NCBI GenBank assembly: GCA_030378015.1
Contig: JAUCGG010000012.1
Coordinates: 1-51,684, forward strand
Direction of reading: 5' to 3'
Origin: Desulfococcaceae bacterium HSG8
GTDB taxonomy: Bacteria > Desulfobacterota > Desulfobacteria > Desulfobacterales > 4be13
Length of the DNA stretch: 51,684 bases
The translations under genes and the position numbers were made by a program. The notes beneath the pieces are model-generated. The model was given only the letters and a program-made list of their open reading frames with translations, did no database searches and was not told the origin of the DNA. Positions 1 to 9,016 of the stretch are shown here, piece by piece; within the stretch, counting starts at the first letter, position 1; each line of letters starts with the position of its first letter.

Positions 1-91
1 CTTTTCTGGCACAGCCATTGCATGTATAATAACCGGATACTGCATCTGCTGACGATCTTAATTTCAATCTTAACAGACAAGGAGAAACAAC

Positions 92-1393
92 ATGTCCTGC
101 AAAGCCAACGCCATAAACAGATCACTGACTAAAATAGTATTATTTTCCATGATAATAGCCTGCTGTTCTGTAACAGCATCTTTTCATGATCTGCACGCTC
201 AGATGTCTCCTGAGCCTGATCCTCCGAAGACGGAAGCATACGAAACGTATGAAGACGAAGAACTCCAGGTTTCCCGCAGAAGCGGACGAAGCTCCTCTGG
301 AAAAAAGGAATGGACATTCCACAAAACTTCTGACAGCTCTCACCCCAGCGGCACAGAGCAGCAGATGATCTGGCTTATGAACAGAGCAAGAACCAATCCT
401 TCCCAGGAAGGCGTATGGCTTGCAACAACAGAGGATTCCAATATAGCCTTTGCCCGCGATTATTTCAATGTTGATGTACAGGTGCTTCAGAGCGAGTTTG
501 CTGGTTACTCCCCCAAAGCTCCGGCAGCTTTTGACGTTCGTCTTTATAATGCGGCAAAGACCCATTCCGAGGATCTGATTTCCCGTAATGCCCAGGATCA
601 CGAAGGCCAGTTTGACAAAATAGAAGAGTCGGGTTTCTCCTTTTTTGCCGCAAGAGGCAATGTCTTTTCCTATGCTGAGAACGGCGTGAACGCCCACGGC
701 GGTTTCAACATTGACTGGGGAAACGGAACATCGGACGGAATGCAGACCGAACGCGGACACAGAAAGGCGATCATGTCAACTGACGGGGATTACACAAATG
801 TCGGATTTGCCGCTCTTTCCGACTCAAATACCAGGACAGACACCGGCCCAATGGTGGTAAGCGAAAATTTCTGCAAGGCCGACCCTTACGCCCAGGATCA
901 TTATAATCAGTTTGTTGTGGGAACTGTGTGGGAAGATATGAATGACAACGATATGTATGACCCTGGTGAAGGGAAGGCCGGTGTCACAGTCATGCCGGAC
1001 AGCGGAGATTATTATGCGATAACATCGGACAGCGGAGGTTATGCCATTCCGGTAAATTCATCAGGAGATTACCGGGTCAGTTTCTCAGGGGACACGGTTC
1101 CGAGCCTGTCAATGGTTGTGACTGTGAACAACGAAAGTTCTCTGCTGGATTACAAAGTCGATGATGCTGATTATGTCGAAGAAGATATGAATGTCGAAGA
1201 AGATATGAATGTCAAGGGAGATATAAACAATGACAGCTATGTGGATTTGAAAGATGCTCTCATCTGTCTCATGATTCTTACCGGTAAAGCGTCCGACATT
1301 GCCATAAATCTGTCAGCCGATGTTAATGGTGACGGAAGAATCGGCTTTGAAGAAGTATTGTATGCATTAAAAATTATTGGTGAGTCAGTATAA
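92..1393 (+). CDS. Secreted CAP-domain protein with Cna-B/SdrD-like and C-terminal dockerin domains
   Basis: Seen: an N-terminal hydrophobic segment (about residues 13-36, possible cleavage after LHAQ); a CAP/SCP domain (about 90-265) with its helix start LMNRARTNP, a His in THSED, Glu in YAENG and the GHRKAIM motif; a small Cna-B/SdrD-like domain (about 275-350, GTVWEDMNDND); and a dockerin type I-like end (about 375-433) with two calcium loops, DINNDSYVDLKDA and DVNGDGRIGFEE. The hexapeptide VEEDMN is duplicated just before the dockerin. The start is supported by AAGGAG 11 bases upstream. Known: CAP proteins are usually extracellular, and dockerins bind cohesins or serve as calcium-stabilised modules. 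Inferred: an exported cell-surface or matrix protein. No cohesin is in the window and the substrate is unknown. It is separated by 524 bp from the signalling genes, so probably not in their operon. Confidence 0.85.
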   Translation: MSCKANAINRSLTKIVLFSMIIACCSVTASFHDLHAQMSPEPDPPKTEAYETYEDEELQVSRRSGRSSSGKKEWTFHKTSDSSHPSGTEQQMIWLMNRARTNPSQEGVWLATTEDSNIAFARDYFNVDVQVLQSEFAGYSPKAPAAFDVRLYNAAKTHSEDLISRNAQDHEGQFDKIEESGFSFFAARGNVFSYAENGVNAHGGFNIDWGNGTSDGMQTERGHRKAIMSTDGDYTNVGFAALSDSNTRTDTGPMVVSENFCKADPYAQDHYNQFVVGTVWEDMNDNDMYDPGEGKAGVTVMPDSGDYYAITSDSGGYAIPVNSSGDYRVSFSGDTVPSLSMVVTVNNESSLLDYKVDDADYVEEDMNVEEDMNVKGDINNDSYVDLKDALICLMILTGKASDIAINLSADVNGDGRIGFEEVLYALKIIGESV

Positions 1394-1917
1394 AATCAAA
1401 TTTCCTGCTCCCTGGAAACACTCCCCTGCGCCATCAAGGGGGATTTTGATCTTTGTCTTGCCCGGAAACGCCCTCTTCAATCCTGAAATCCGCTGTCATA
1501 TCTGCCGCCCTGAATCCATCAGATTTTATAATGATTTAATTAGCTATTTGAATTTATTGATAGCGATAAAGATGCTTGAAAATCAAAAATACTGATAAAA
1601 CAAATAATTATAAGATTTGTTATAATCAGGTTTTTCTTGTGCCAAAAACAAAATCGTGACATAATAACGGAAAATTGGATTTTATCCCTTCGACAGGCTC
1701 AGGGAACGGAACGGGAACGAAACGGGAACGAAACGAACTATTCGGTGTTCCGGCTTTCATATTTCGTTGTGACCCTTCGACAGGCTCAGGGAACGGAACG
1801 GGAACGAACTATTCGGTGTTCCGGCTTTCATATTTCGTTGTGACCGGAAGGTCATGGTGATTTATAAGCAATTTACAAAATTGCTTTACAATTTAAAAAG
1901 CGTAAGGACTCAATTTC
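1394..1917 (+). repeat. Gap with an imperfect tandem repeat (1686-1843)
   Basis: No gene seen. Two head-to-tail copies (1686-1772 and 1773-1843) run from CCCTTCGACAGGCTCAGGG to CATATTTCGTTGTGA. The second lacks 16 bases because the short GGGAACGAAAC motif is repeated fewer times. A related single copy lies at about 35500-35557. The rest is AT-rich and ends in the promoter/leader region of the gene at 1918. Confidence 0.7.
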
Positions 1918-3285
1918 ATGGAATATAAAAGCACTATCCTGATAGTTGATGACGAACCAATGAACCATGATATATTCAAAGCACTTATGTACAAAGAGGG
2001 CTATGACCTGATTTCTGCCGCCAATGGCCTGGAGGCGATTGAAAAGGCGAGGGAATATATGCCGGATGTCATCCTGCTTGACGTAATGATGCCGGAGATG
2101 GACGGATTTGAGGCCTGCCGCCGATTACGGGCTGATGATCTTTTGGCCGAAGTGCCGATTGTCATGGTCACAACCTTGGATGACAAAGAGTCGCGACTGA
2201 CCGGAATCGAGGCCGGCGCGGATGACTTCTTAACAAAACCGTATGATAAGGACGAGTTGCGGGCCCGGGTTCGAACCATTGTCCGCCTCAACAGATATCG
2301 CGGCCTGCTTGAGCGTACACTTGAACTGGATAAGATCAATAAGGAACTTTGCAGGGAAATTGAAGAACGCAAACGGGTCCAGGAGGAGTTGCAGAACTAT
2401 CAGAAGAATCTTGAGATTACGATAACGGAGCGGACCCGCGAGCTTGAAAATGCTCAGAAAGAACTGCTTAGTAAAGCTTTGGAAGCCGGAAGAGCCGAGA
2501 TGTCGGCCGTCATTCTGCACAATATCGGCAACGCGATTACCCCCGTCATCACCCAGACAGAGACGCTCAAGACAGATAAATCAGCAGAAATCATCGGATA
2601 TATGAGAAAATGTTATGATGATTTAAAGAATCACAGCGATGATTTGCAGTATTATGTCAGTGAGGATCCGAGGGGAAAACAGATTTTTTCTTATATGGGA
2701 GATGTTATTGACTCACTCACGGAACAGGGGCAGACACAATCCGATATTGTTTATAAAATTGACAAAGCGATTTCCTATATTTCCGAAATTCTGAATATCC
2801 AGCAGACACACATGGTCAGCAGACAGGAACTCAGGGAGCAGACAGACCTGAACCGTTTAATTGAAGACGCCATACACATGCAGGCGGGTACGCTGGAAAA
2901 AAGCAGAATTGTTGTGAAAAAATATCTGCTCCCGGATATTCCGAAACTGCTGATTGACAAAAACAGGCTGATGCAGGTCATTGTCAATTTTATAAAGAAC
3001 AGTTACGAGGCCATTGACGAGTTTGAAAATGAAAAGATTATCTCCGTCAGAACCTTTGCAAATAACGAACAGGTCGGTTTTGAAATCACTGACACCGGTA
3101 TCGGCATCGGCCCTGACCAGATTCATAAAATTTTTGAGTTCGGAAGATCTCATAAGGGATCATCGGGCGTGGGGTTACACTATTGCAGAATGTTTGCGGA
3201 GGCAAACAGGGGAACTTTGGATATCAGCAGTCCTGGCAGGGGAAAAGGGGCCACCGTGTCGGTGGCATTTGAGATCGGGATGTGA
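1918..3285 (+). CDS. Receiver-histidine kinase hybrid with LHNIGN-type H-box
   Basis: Cytoplasmic signalling protein with no membrane segment. Seen: receiver domain (about 5-122) with acidic pair D11/D12, phosphoacceptor D55 and the TKPYD lysine; coiled coil (about 125-190, ending TERTRELENAQKEL); dimerisation/phosphotransfer helix with candidate phospho-His H201 in LHNIGNAITP; then a full HATPase_c domain with N-box NFIKNSYEAID, G1 DTGIGI, F-box IFEFG and G2 SSGVGLHYC. The residue after His is Asn rather than the usual Glu/Asp. The same H-box and the following KCY-DL and DPRGK-YMG motifs recur in the kinases at 16215, 18438 and 24382. This is the only family member here with a receiver fused N-terminally instead of a periplasmic sensor. 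Start supported by AAGGA 12 bases upstream. Confidence 0.9.
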   Translation: MEYKSTILIVDDEPMNHDIFKALMYKEGYDLISAANGLEAIEKAREYMPDVILLDVMMPEMDGFEACRRLRADDLLAEVPIVMVTTLDDKESRLTGIEAGADDFLTKPYDKDELRARVRTIVRLNRYRGLLERTLELDKINKELCREIEERKRVQEELQNYQKNLEITITERTRELENAQKELLSKALEAGRAEMSAVILHNIGNAITPVITQTETLKTDKSAEIIGYMRKCYDDLKNHSDDLQYYVSEDPRGKQIFSYMGDVIDSLTEQGQTQSDIVYKIDKAISYISEILNIQQTHMVSRQELREQTDLNRLIEDAIHMQAGTLEKSRIVVKKYLLPDIPKLLIDKNRLMQVIVNFIKNSYEAIDEFENEKIISVRTFANNEQVGFEITDTGIGIGPDQIHKIFEFGRSHKGSSGVGLHYCRMFAEANRGTLDISSPGRGKGATVSVAFEIGM

Positions 3286-3339
3286 TGTCATCGTGCAGAC
3301 CTCCGAGGTTTTCAAAACCTCGGATATCTCTGGGTCTAG

Positions 3340-3442
3340 TACAGCAAGGCAGAAGTTCGTACACACTTTTTCAGTTCGGAAAACCTCTTTGAATCAGGGG
3401 ATTCGGTATTTATAACTGTGTACGGATTTACGCCTTGATGTA
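3340..3442. mobile_element. Family B miniature element with CTAG target duplication
   Basis: Starts TACAGCAAGG and ends GCCTTGATGTA. It is flanked on both sides by CTAG (3336-3339 and 3443-3446). The ends resemble the TACACC...GGTGTA ends of the other family B copies. No coding capacity. Confidence 0.6.
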
Positions 3443-3481
3443 CTAGGTCTTCGGGTGCTTAGTGCTCTGTTTCAGAAATAA

Positions 3482-3601
3482 GGTGATTTCCAATAAAAAA
3501 CATACCAGATCGAAGTTTGCAGTTCCGCCTTCAGGCGGCTTAACACCGCCTGAAGGCGGAACTACAAACCGCACTTGGTATATTCTTTTCTGGAAATCAC
3601 C
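3482..3601. mobile_element. Family A miniature inverted-repeat element (copy 1)
   Basis: A palindrome of about 120 bp with terminal GGTGATTTCC/GGAAATCACC and a central hairpin of GTTCCGCCTTCAGGCGG against its complement. Direct TAA triplets flank it (3479-3481, 3602-3604). An uninterrupted copy of the target at 3732-3786 reads AAATAACG across the same point, so the insertion and the 3-bp duplication are directly visible. No open reading frame of interest. Confidence 0.8.
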
Positions 3602-4023
3602 TAACGTCAGGGTCGTACAGAAAATTCCAGAATGCGGAGTGCAAAGCTTGCTTTGCGGGAATCCCCGGCAGGCGCAAAGCAAGCTTTGCACTCCGCTGAA
3701 TTTATAACTGTGACATTAATTTTGAAACGGAGTGCTTAGTGCTCTGTTTCAGAAATAACGTCAGGGTCGTACAGAAAATTCCAGAATCAGATTTGTCCCG
3801 ATATATTTTTTGCGGAAAAAGCCGTTTCATATCCTGAAAATCCCTTCGGACGGATTTGAAACTGCTGATTTGCCATGTACTCAGTTTTTATACCAAACCT
3901 GATCAATATAACTATAATTAAATAACTTACCCGCCGCACCATGCTCCTGTCAGTTGACAAATTCGGCAGATAAGGCTAAAGTTCAACAAAACTATCCTAA
4001 TTAATTAGGAAAGGGAAGAAGGA

Positions 4024-5184
4024 ATGAGCGAAAGACACAAAATACTGATTGCAGACGATGAGCCAGCCATAAGAGAGACATTGGAGGCACTCCTGTTTCC
4101 GGAAGGCTATGACCTTGCTTTTGCCGAAAACGGACATGAAGCACTGGAAAAGGCAGCAGAATTCATACCTGATCTGATTCTGCTTGATGTGATGATGCCT
4201 GACATGGACGGTTTTGAGGTCTGCCAGCATCTGCGCGCTAACCAGCACCTCGCGGAAGTCCCGATTATCATAGTAACAGCACTGGATGACCGTGATTCCC
4301 GCCTGGAGGGCATCGAAGCAGGCGCGGACGATTTTATCACCAAACCTTTTGACCGGCATGAACTGCGTCTGCGGGTGCGGACGATCACCCGCCTGAACCG
4401 CTACAGGAGTCTGCTTAAAGAACGTGTTGAAAAAGACAGACTGAGAGAAAGCGTCTCAATTCTGGAACACGAAGCCGCCATAGGCAACCTTTCTGCCGGA
4501 GTTGCCCATGATTTTAACAATATCCTGGCTGTGATGATGGGTGTGGAATTCATTGAGGAAGACCTGGGTGAAATTGAAAAAGAGATTCCCCCGGAATTCC
4601 GGAAAGCTTTAAAAGCGCGATTTGATCGCTCAAAGCGTTACTGTAAGAATCTGACGGAAGCACGGGAACTGGGCATGGCATTGACCGGAGGGATTACCGA
4701 ATTTGCCAGGGGAGCCACGGACGGCACACTGACACAGCATCTCGGGCCGCTTGTCATAAAACCATTTGATATTTTTAAGAGAAAATTCAAAAGATGGGAG
4801 ATCGTTCTCAACCTGGACATTGAACAGGACCTGCCGCCTGTCAGGTGCAATGGCGGGGAAATTCAACGCGCTGTGCTCAATCTGGTCACCAATGCTGTTT
4901 ACGCGATGGAAGAAGTTCACAATGTTCATCGCCGCTTGAATGTCCGGCTCCGGAAAGACGGTGAGGCAGTAAAACTGTCAATCGAAGACAACGGCACCGG
5001 TATGCCGGAAGATGTGCAGACCAGGATTTTTGATAATCTTTTCACAACAAAAGAAAAAGGGAAAGGCACAGGCATCGGACTTGCGACAGTGAAAAAGATC
5101 ATGGACAGTCACGGCGGGAAAATTGCCGTGGACAGTGAGGTAGGCAGAGGCACCTGTTTTGTGCTGACATTCCCTGTAACCTGA
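4024..5184 (+). CDS. Receiver-histidine kinase hybrid (HDFNN-type)
   Basis: Cytoplasmic. Seen: receiver (about 5-122; D11, D12, phosphoacceptor D55, ITKPFD), short coiled linker, HisKA H-box with H162 in AGVAHDFNNIL, then HATPase_c (N-box NLVTNAVYAME, G1 DNGTGM, G2 GKGTGIGLATV). There is no C-terminal receiver. The receiver is nearly identical to that of the genes at 6086 and 7484, also at DNA level. The dimerisation helix is longer than in the 7484 protein, with an acidic stretch (about 175-200) before the second helix. Start supported by a purine-rich AGGAAAGGGAAGAAGGA leader. Inferred: a soluble kinase controlled by phosphorylation of its own receiver; input kinase and output unknown. Confidence 0.9.
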   Translation: MSERHKILIADDEPAIRETLEALLFPEGYDLAFAENGHEALEKAAEFIPDLILLDVMMPDMDGFEVCQHLRANQHLAEVPIIIVTALDDRDSRLEGIEAGADDFITKPFDRHELRLRVRTITRLNRYRSLLKERVEKDRLRESVSILEHEAAIGNLSAGVAHDFNNILAVMMGVEFIEEDLGEIEKEIPPEFRKALKARFDRSKRYCKNLTEARELGMALTGGITEFARGATDGTLTQHLGPLVIKPFDIFKRKFKRWEIVLNLDIEQDLPPVRCNGGEIQRAVLNLVTNAVYAMEEVHNVHRRLNVRLRKDGEAVKLSIEDNGTGMPEDVQTRIFDNLFTTKEKGKGTGIGLATVKKIMDSHGGKIAVDSEVGRGTCFVLTFPVT

Positions 5185-5364
5185 TCTCAATCCTGCTTCT
5201 TAATCTTAATCTCTGCCGGATGGAATTTATAACCCCTGTCCGACCAGGGATATTGCTCTTATCAGTTCCGAGCAAAATTTAAGGTTTAAGATTAAGAGCA
5301 AGAATCGGTCACAATTGTCGGAAAAAAGTTGAAGATTTAAACCCAGTTGAATTAAGGAGGAAAA

Positions 5365-5859
5365 ATGGCTACTAAAAAAGAACTGCCTGTAATGATAGCT
5401 GAGGATGAGCCTATGATCCGCATGCAGTATGAAACAGTATTAAAAGAATATTTTTCCAATATTATCCTGGCAGAGGATGGTGAGCAGGCCTGGGAAATAT
5501 TCAGATCCGTCAAGGATATACCGGTGCTTGTGACTGACATAGACATGCCCAGAAAGGACGGGATATGGCTGATGAAGCAGGTCGAAAAAGTCAACCCGGC
5601 AACTTCCATCGTCATTGTCAGTTCCCTGACCTCCGTTTCCATACATTCAGCAAAGGAAACTGTTGCCTATCTGCCAAAGCCGGTTGGCAAAATGTTCCTG
5701 GCATTGGCGGTTTTCCGGGCTTATGATCTTTATCCTCAGACCCGGTGGCTGAACACGCTTAAAGATGAGCTTAAAAAAGAATCTCGTGATGAAAAGAGAA
5801 TCCGGAGTATCCTTGCTGACAATCCCTGGTCGCCCTCAGAGACGGCCCCTGACAGTTGA
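5365..5859 (+). CDS. Response regulator, receiver domain with short helical tail
   Basis: 164 residues. Seen: receiver (about 8-125) with acidic pocket E13/D14, phosphoacceptor D58 in VTDIDMP, Ser pair in VSSL in place of the usual T/S-A, and LPKPVG; then a charged tail (about 130-164) without a DNA-binding or enzymatic domain. Strong ribosome site AAGGAGG 7 bases upstream. It is a paralogue of the protein at 10787: both share TDIDMP, IVIVSS, YLPKPV and a W-LN-(L/M)K motif in the tail. Probably a phosphotransfer or protein-binding regulator. The target is not evident. Confidence 0.85.
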   Translation: MATKKELPVMIAEDEPMIRMQYETVLKEYFSNIILAEDGEQAWEIFRSVKDIPVLVTDIDMPRKDGIWLMKQVEKVNPATSIVIVSSLTSVSIHSAKETVAYLPKPVGKMFLALAVFRAYDLYPQTRWLNTLKDELKKESRDEKRIRSILADNPWSPSETAPDS

Positions 5860-6085
5860 ATAAGGCATCTTGTTCTCAAACTCCGAACGGAAGCCGGGAC
5901 TTGGAAAGAACAAAGCCTTACTCAGGAAGACCTCATAGGTTTTGCAAACCTCGGAGGTCCGGATCAGTTTTATAATTTCCAACACACAGAAACCACCTGA
6001 AAGCGCAACTTCAAACTTTCTCGGACGGCTGAGGAATTTTCGATCTGCTGATACAACAAGAAAAAAGCTGGGGAAGGAGAAATAA

Positions 6086-7468
6086 GTGAGTGAAAAACAC
6101 AAAATACTGATTGTTGATGATGATTCAGCCATAAGAGACACACTGGAAGCACTCCTGTTTCAGGAAGGCTATGACCTTGCTTTTGCAGAAAACGGATCAG
6201 AAGCATTGGAAAAAGCCTCTGAACTCATGCCTGACCTGATCCTGCTTGATGTGATGATGCCTGACATGGACGGTTTTGAGGTTTGCCGGCGTCTGCGTGC
6301 GGACCAGCACCTGGCAGAAGTCCCTGTTGTCATACTGACAGCTCTTGATGATCGTGATTCCCGACTGGAGGGAATCGAAGCAGGTGCCGATGATTTTTTA
6401 AATAAACCCACAGATCGGACTGATCTGCGTTTACGTGTGCGGAACATCACCAAACTGAACCGTTATCGCCATCTGCTTACAGAACGGGCCAAGTTTAAAC
6501 GACTTATCGAACTGTCGCCGGATGGTATCATGGCAGTTGATTATGAGGGAAAAATTAATCTGGCCAATCCGGCTATGATGCAATTGACAGGTGCTGAAGA
6601 TGATAAATCGCTTATCGGAAAGAATATTTTTTCCCTGATTATACCTGACCAGATTGATGAGTGTTCCAAGGCTTTTGAATCAGTTATAAACGGAACATCT
6701 CAGGTAATGCAGATTGAAACTCAGTTCAATCGGACAGGCGATGAATATTTTCCCATTGAATTGAAAGTCGGTTTTTTTGAATTTGATGATAAACCAGGTG
6801 TTCAGGTTATCATCAGGGATATTACTATCAGAAAACAGGCTCAGGAAGAAATACAAAGAATGAACAAGGAAATGGCCGATACCCAGGAGGAAGTAATCTT
6901 TACCCTGGGCGAAGTGGTGGAAACACGTTCCAAAGAAACAGCCAACCATGTTCGGCGTGTGGCCGGTTATTCGCATCTTATAGCGGTAAAGGCCGGCCTT
7001 TCACAGGAGTCTGCGGAGATGCTCAGAATGGCATCACCTATGCATGATGTGGGCAAGATAGGGATACCTGATTCAATTTTGCTGAAACCGGGAAAGCTTA
7101 CGCACGAGGAATTCGAGCAGATGAAGACTCACACTTCAATCGGACATAAAATTTTAAAGAACTCAGACCGCGAGATGTTCAGGGCGGCATCCGTAGTGGC
7201 GCATCAGCATCATGAAAAGTGGAACGGCAAAGGCTATCCGCGGGGACTGAAGGAGGATAAAATTCACATATACGGCCGTATCACCGGGCTTGCTGACGTT
7301 TTTGACGCGCTGGGTTCTGATCGCTGTTATAAGAAAGCCTGGAAAATTGACCGAATTCTTGAGCTGATAAAAGAAGAAAGGGGAGAACATTTTGATCCGC
7401 ATCTGGTTGATGTTTTTCTGGAGAACATTGACAGATTTATTGAAATTCAACAAAGGTATCCTGATTAG
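6086..7468 (+). CDS. Receiver-PAS-HD-GYP protein, predicted c-di-GMP phosphodiesterase
   Basis: Starts at GTG with GGAAGGAGA just upstream. Seen: receiver (about 5-122, D55) nearly identical to those of the neighbours at 4024 and 7484; PAS domain (about 140-255, starting LIELSPDGIMAVD); linker helix; HD-GYP domain (about 275-455) with the HD pair in MHDVGKIGIPD, LLKPGKLT, HQHHEKWNGKGYP and ADVFDAL. All core metal-binding and GYP residues are present, so it should be active. Known: HD-GYP domains hydrolyse cyclic-di-GMP. Inferred: phosphorylation of the receiver tunes local c-di-GMP turnover. The gene at 7484 starts 15 bases after its stop, so the two are probably co-transcribed. Confidence 0.92.
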   Translation: MSEKHKILIVDDDSAIRDTLEALLFQEGYDLAFAENGSEALEKASELMPDLILLDVMMPDMDGFEVCRRLRADQHLAEVPVVILTALDDRDSRLEGIEAGADDFLNKPTDRTDLRLRVRNITKLNRYRHLLTERAKFKRLIELSPDGIMAVDYEGKINLANPAMMQLTGAEDDKSLIGKNIFSLIIPDQIDECSKAFESVINGTSQVMQIETQFNRTGDEYFPIELKVGFFEFDDKPGVQVIIRDITIRKQAQEEIQRMNKEMADTQEEVIFTLGEVVETRSKETANHVRRVAGYSHLIAVKAGLSQESAEMLRMASPMHDVGKIGIPDSILLKPGKLTHEEFEQMKTHTSIGHKILKNSDREMFRAASVVAHQHHEKWNGKGYPRGLKEDKIHIYGRITGLADVFDALGSDRCYKKAWKIDRILELIKEERGEHFDPHLVDVFLENIDRFIEIQQRYPD

Positions 7469-7483
7469 AAAAAGGAAGAAAAG

Positions 7484-9016
7484 ATGAGCGAAAAGCATAA
7501 AATACTGATTGCGGATGATGAACCCTTCGTAAGAGAGGCACTGGAAGCACTCCTGTTTTCCGAAGGCTATGACCTTGTTTTTGCCGAAAACGGACAGGAA
7601 GCACTGGAAAAAGCAGCAGAACTCACACCAGATCTGATTCTGCTTGATGTGATGATGCCTGATATGGACGGTTTTAAGGTCTGCCGGCACCTGCGCGCGA
7701 ACCAGCACCTCGCGGAAGTCCCGATTATCATAGTAACAGCACTGGATGACCGTGATTCCCGTCTGGAGGGCATCGAAGCAGGCGCCGACGATTTTATCAC
7801 CAAACCTTTTGACCGGCATGAACTGCGTCTGCGGATACGGACAATCACCCGTCTGAACCGTTACAGGAATCTGCTTGAAGAACGTATTGAAAAAGAAAAC
7901 CTGGAAAATCGGCTCAGTCAGGCTCAGAAAATGGAGGCTATCGGCACTCTTGCCGCGGGAATCGCCCATGATTTTAACAACATTCTGTTTCCGATTTTAT
8001 GTTATACGGAAATAAGCATAGACAGTTTGCCTGAGGAAAGTGATATACGCGGCAATTTGGAGGAAGTGGTTATAGCGACAGAGCGTGCAAAGAAGCTCGT
8101 AGATCAGATCCTGACATTCAGCAGGCAGGACAAACTTCAAAAAATTCCTTTGGAGATTCGTTTTGTCGTAAAGGAGGCTGTCAAACTGATGCTCTCTTCC
8201 GTTCCGCCATCCGTTACAGTAAGTGAGTTTATAGACAAAAACTGCGGAACAGTCCTGGCTGATCCGACCCAGATACACCAGGTGGTAATGAACCTGTGTA
8301 CCAATGCCTGGCATGCCATGAGTGACAAAGGAGGGGAACTGAAGGTGGGGCTTACTGCTGAAAACGAGAATATGAAACTGACAGTGAGCGATACAGGTGA
8401 AGGAATCGACAAAGCAACGCTGGAAAGAATTTTTGACCCCTATTTCACGACGAAAAAAGTCGGCGGCGGAACCGGGATGGGATTATCCGTCGTGCATGGA
8501 ATTATAGAAAGCCATAACGGAAAAATTACAGTTGACAGCACAGTGGGCAAAGGGACTGTATTTAGCGTTTATCTGCCACTGATCACTTCAGAATCCGCTG
8601 TCTCGGAAACAATATCCGGAGAAATTCTGTCAGGAGGCAGTGAACGGATACTGCTCGTGGATGATGATGAGCAGATCAATATAATGTTGCAGAAAACCCT
8701 GGAAAATTATGGCTATCACGTCACAGCTCATAAAAGCAGTCCGGAGGCACTGCATGTATTTGATTCCGGCCCTGAGAATTTTGATCTGGTTGTGACAAAC
8801 CATTCAATGCCGTATATGACAGGCATACGACTGTCGGAGGAAATTATGAAAATCCGAAGCGGAATTCCGATAATTCTATGCACAGGGTTCGGAGATTCGG
8901 ATATCAAAGAAAAGGCTGAAAAAATGGGCATTGATAATTTTCTTATGAAACCGGTTCCCAACAAGCAACTGCTGAATACTATCCGAAAAGTATTGGATGA
9001 AGCAGATAGCTGTTAG
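7484..9016 (+). CDS. Hybrid kinase: receiver-HisKA-HATPase-receiver with altered C-terminal receiver
   Basis: 510 residues, soluble. Seen: N-terminal receiver (D55) matching that of the 4024 protein; HisKA with H162 in AGIAHDFNNIL; HATPase_c (NLCTNAWHAM, DTGEGID, GGGTGMGLSV); and a second receiver (about 385-505). In that second receiver the acidic pair VDDDE and KPV lysine are kept, but the phosphoacceptor position is Asn439 (VVTNHSMP, codon AAC) where this kinase class normally has Asp. The C-terminal receiver is therefore probably not phosphorylatable and may act as a fixed-state regulatory domain. It follows the HD-GYP gene by 15 bp. AAGGAAGAAA precedes the ATG. Confidence 0.92.
   Translation: MSEKHKILIADDEPFVREALEALLFSEGYDLVFAENGQEALEKAAELTPDLILLDVMMPDMDGFKVCRHLRANQHLAEVPIIIVTALDDRDSRLEGIEAGADDFITKPFDRHELRLRIRTITRLNRYRNLLEERIEKENLENRLSQAQKMEAIGTLAAGIAHDFNNILFPILCYTEISIDSLPEESDIRGNLEEVVIATERAKKLVDQILTFSRQDKLQKIPLEIRFVVKEAVKLMLSSVPPSVTVSEFIDKNCGTVLADPTQIHQVVMNLCTNAWHAMSDKGGELKVGLTAENENMKLTVSDTGEGIDKATLERIFDPYFTTKKVGGGTGMGLSVVHGIIESHNGKITVDSTVGKGTVFSVYLPLITSESAVSETISGEILSGGSERILLVDDDEQINIMLQKTLENYGYHVTAHKSSPEALHVFDSGPENFDLVVTNHSMPYMTGIRLSEEIMKIRSGIPIILCTGFGDSDIKEKAEKMGIDNFLMKPVPNKQLLNTIRKVLDEADSC

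Larger units (their letters stand above)
3286..4023. repeat. Gap filled with nested palindromic elements
   Basis: No gene seen. It holds a family B element (3340-3442), a family A element (3482-3601) and a family C palindrome (core about 3633-3697, arms GGAGTGCAAAGCTTGCTTTGC and its complement). The stretch GTGCTTAGTGCTCTGTTTC...CCAGAAT occurs twice: at about 3456-3635 interrupted by the family A element, and at 3732-3786 uninterrupted. The last 200 bases are plain leader DNA for the gene at 4024. Confidence 0.8.

Noticed and set aside
140..760. 206-residue - strand ORF opposite the CAP gene
   Set aside because: Shadow frame of a gene with clear domains.
3482..3601. Family A palindromes as transcription terminators
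   Set aside because: The hairpins lack a following T tract, occur both upstream and downstream of genes, and have target duplications. Incidental termination is still possible.
7163..7969. 268-residue - strand ORF across the HD-GYP and hybrid kinase genes
   Set aside because: Antisense shadow spanning two real genes and their junction, without motifs.
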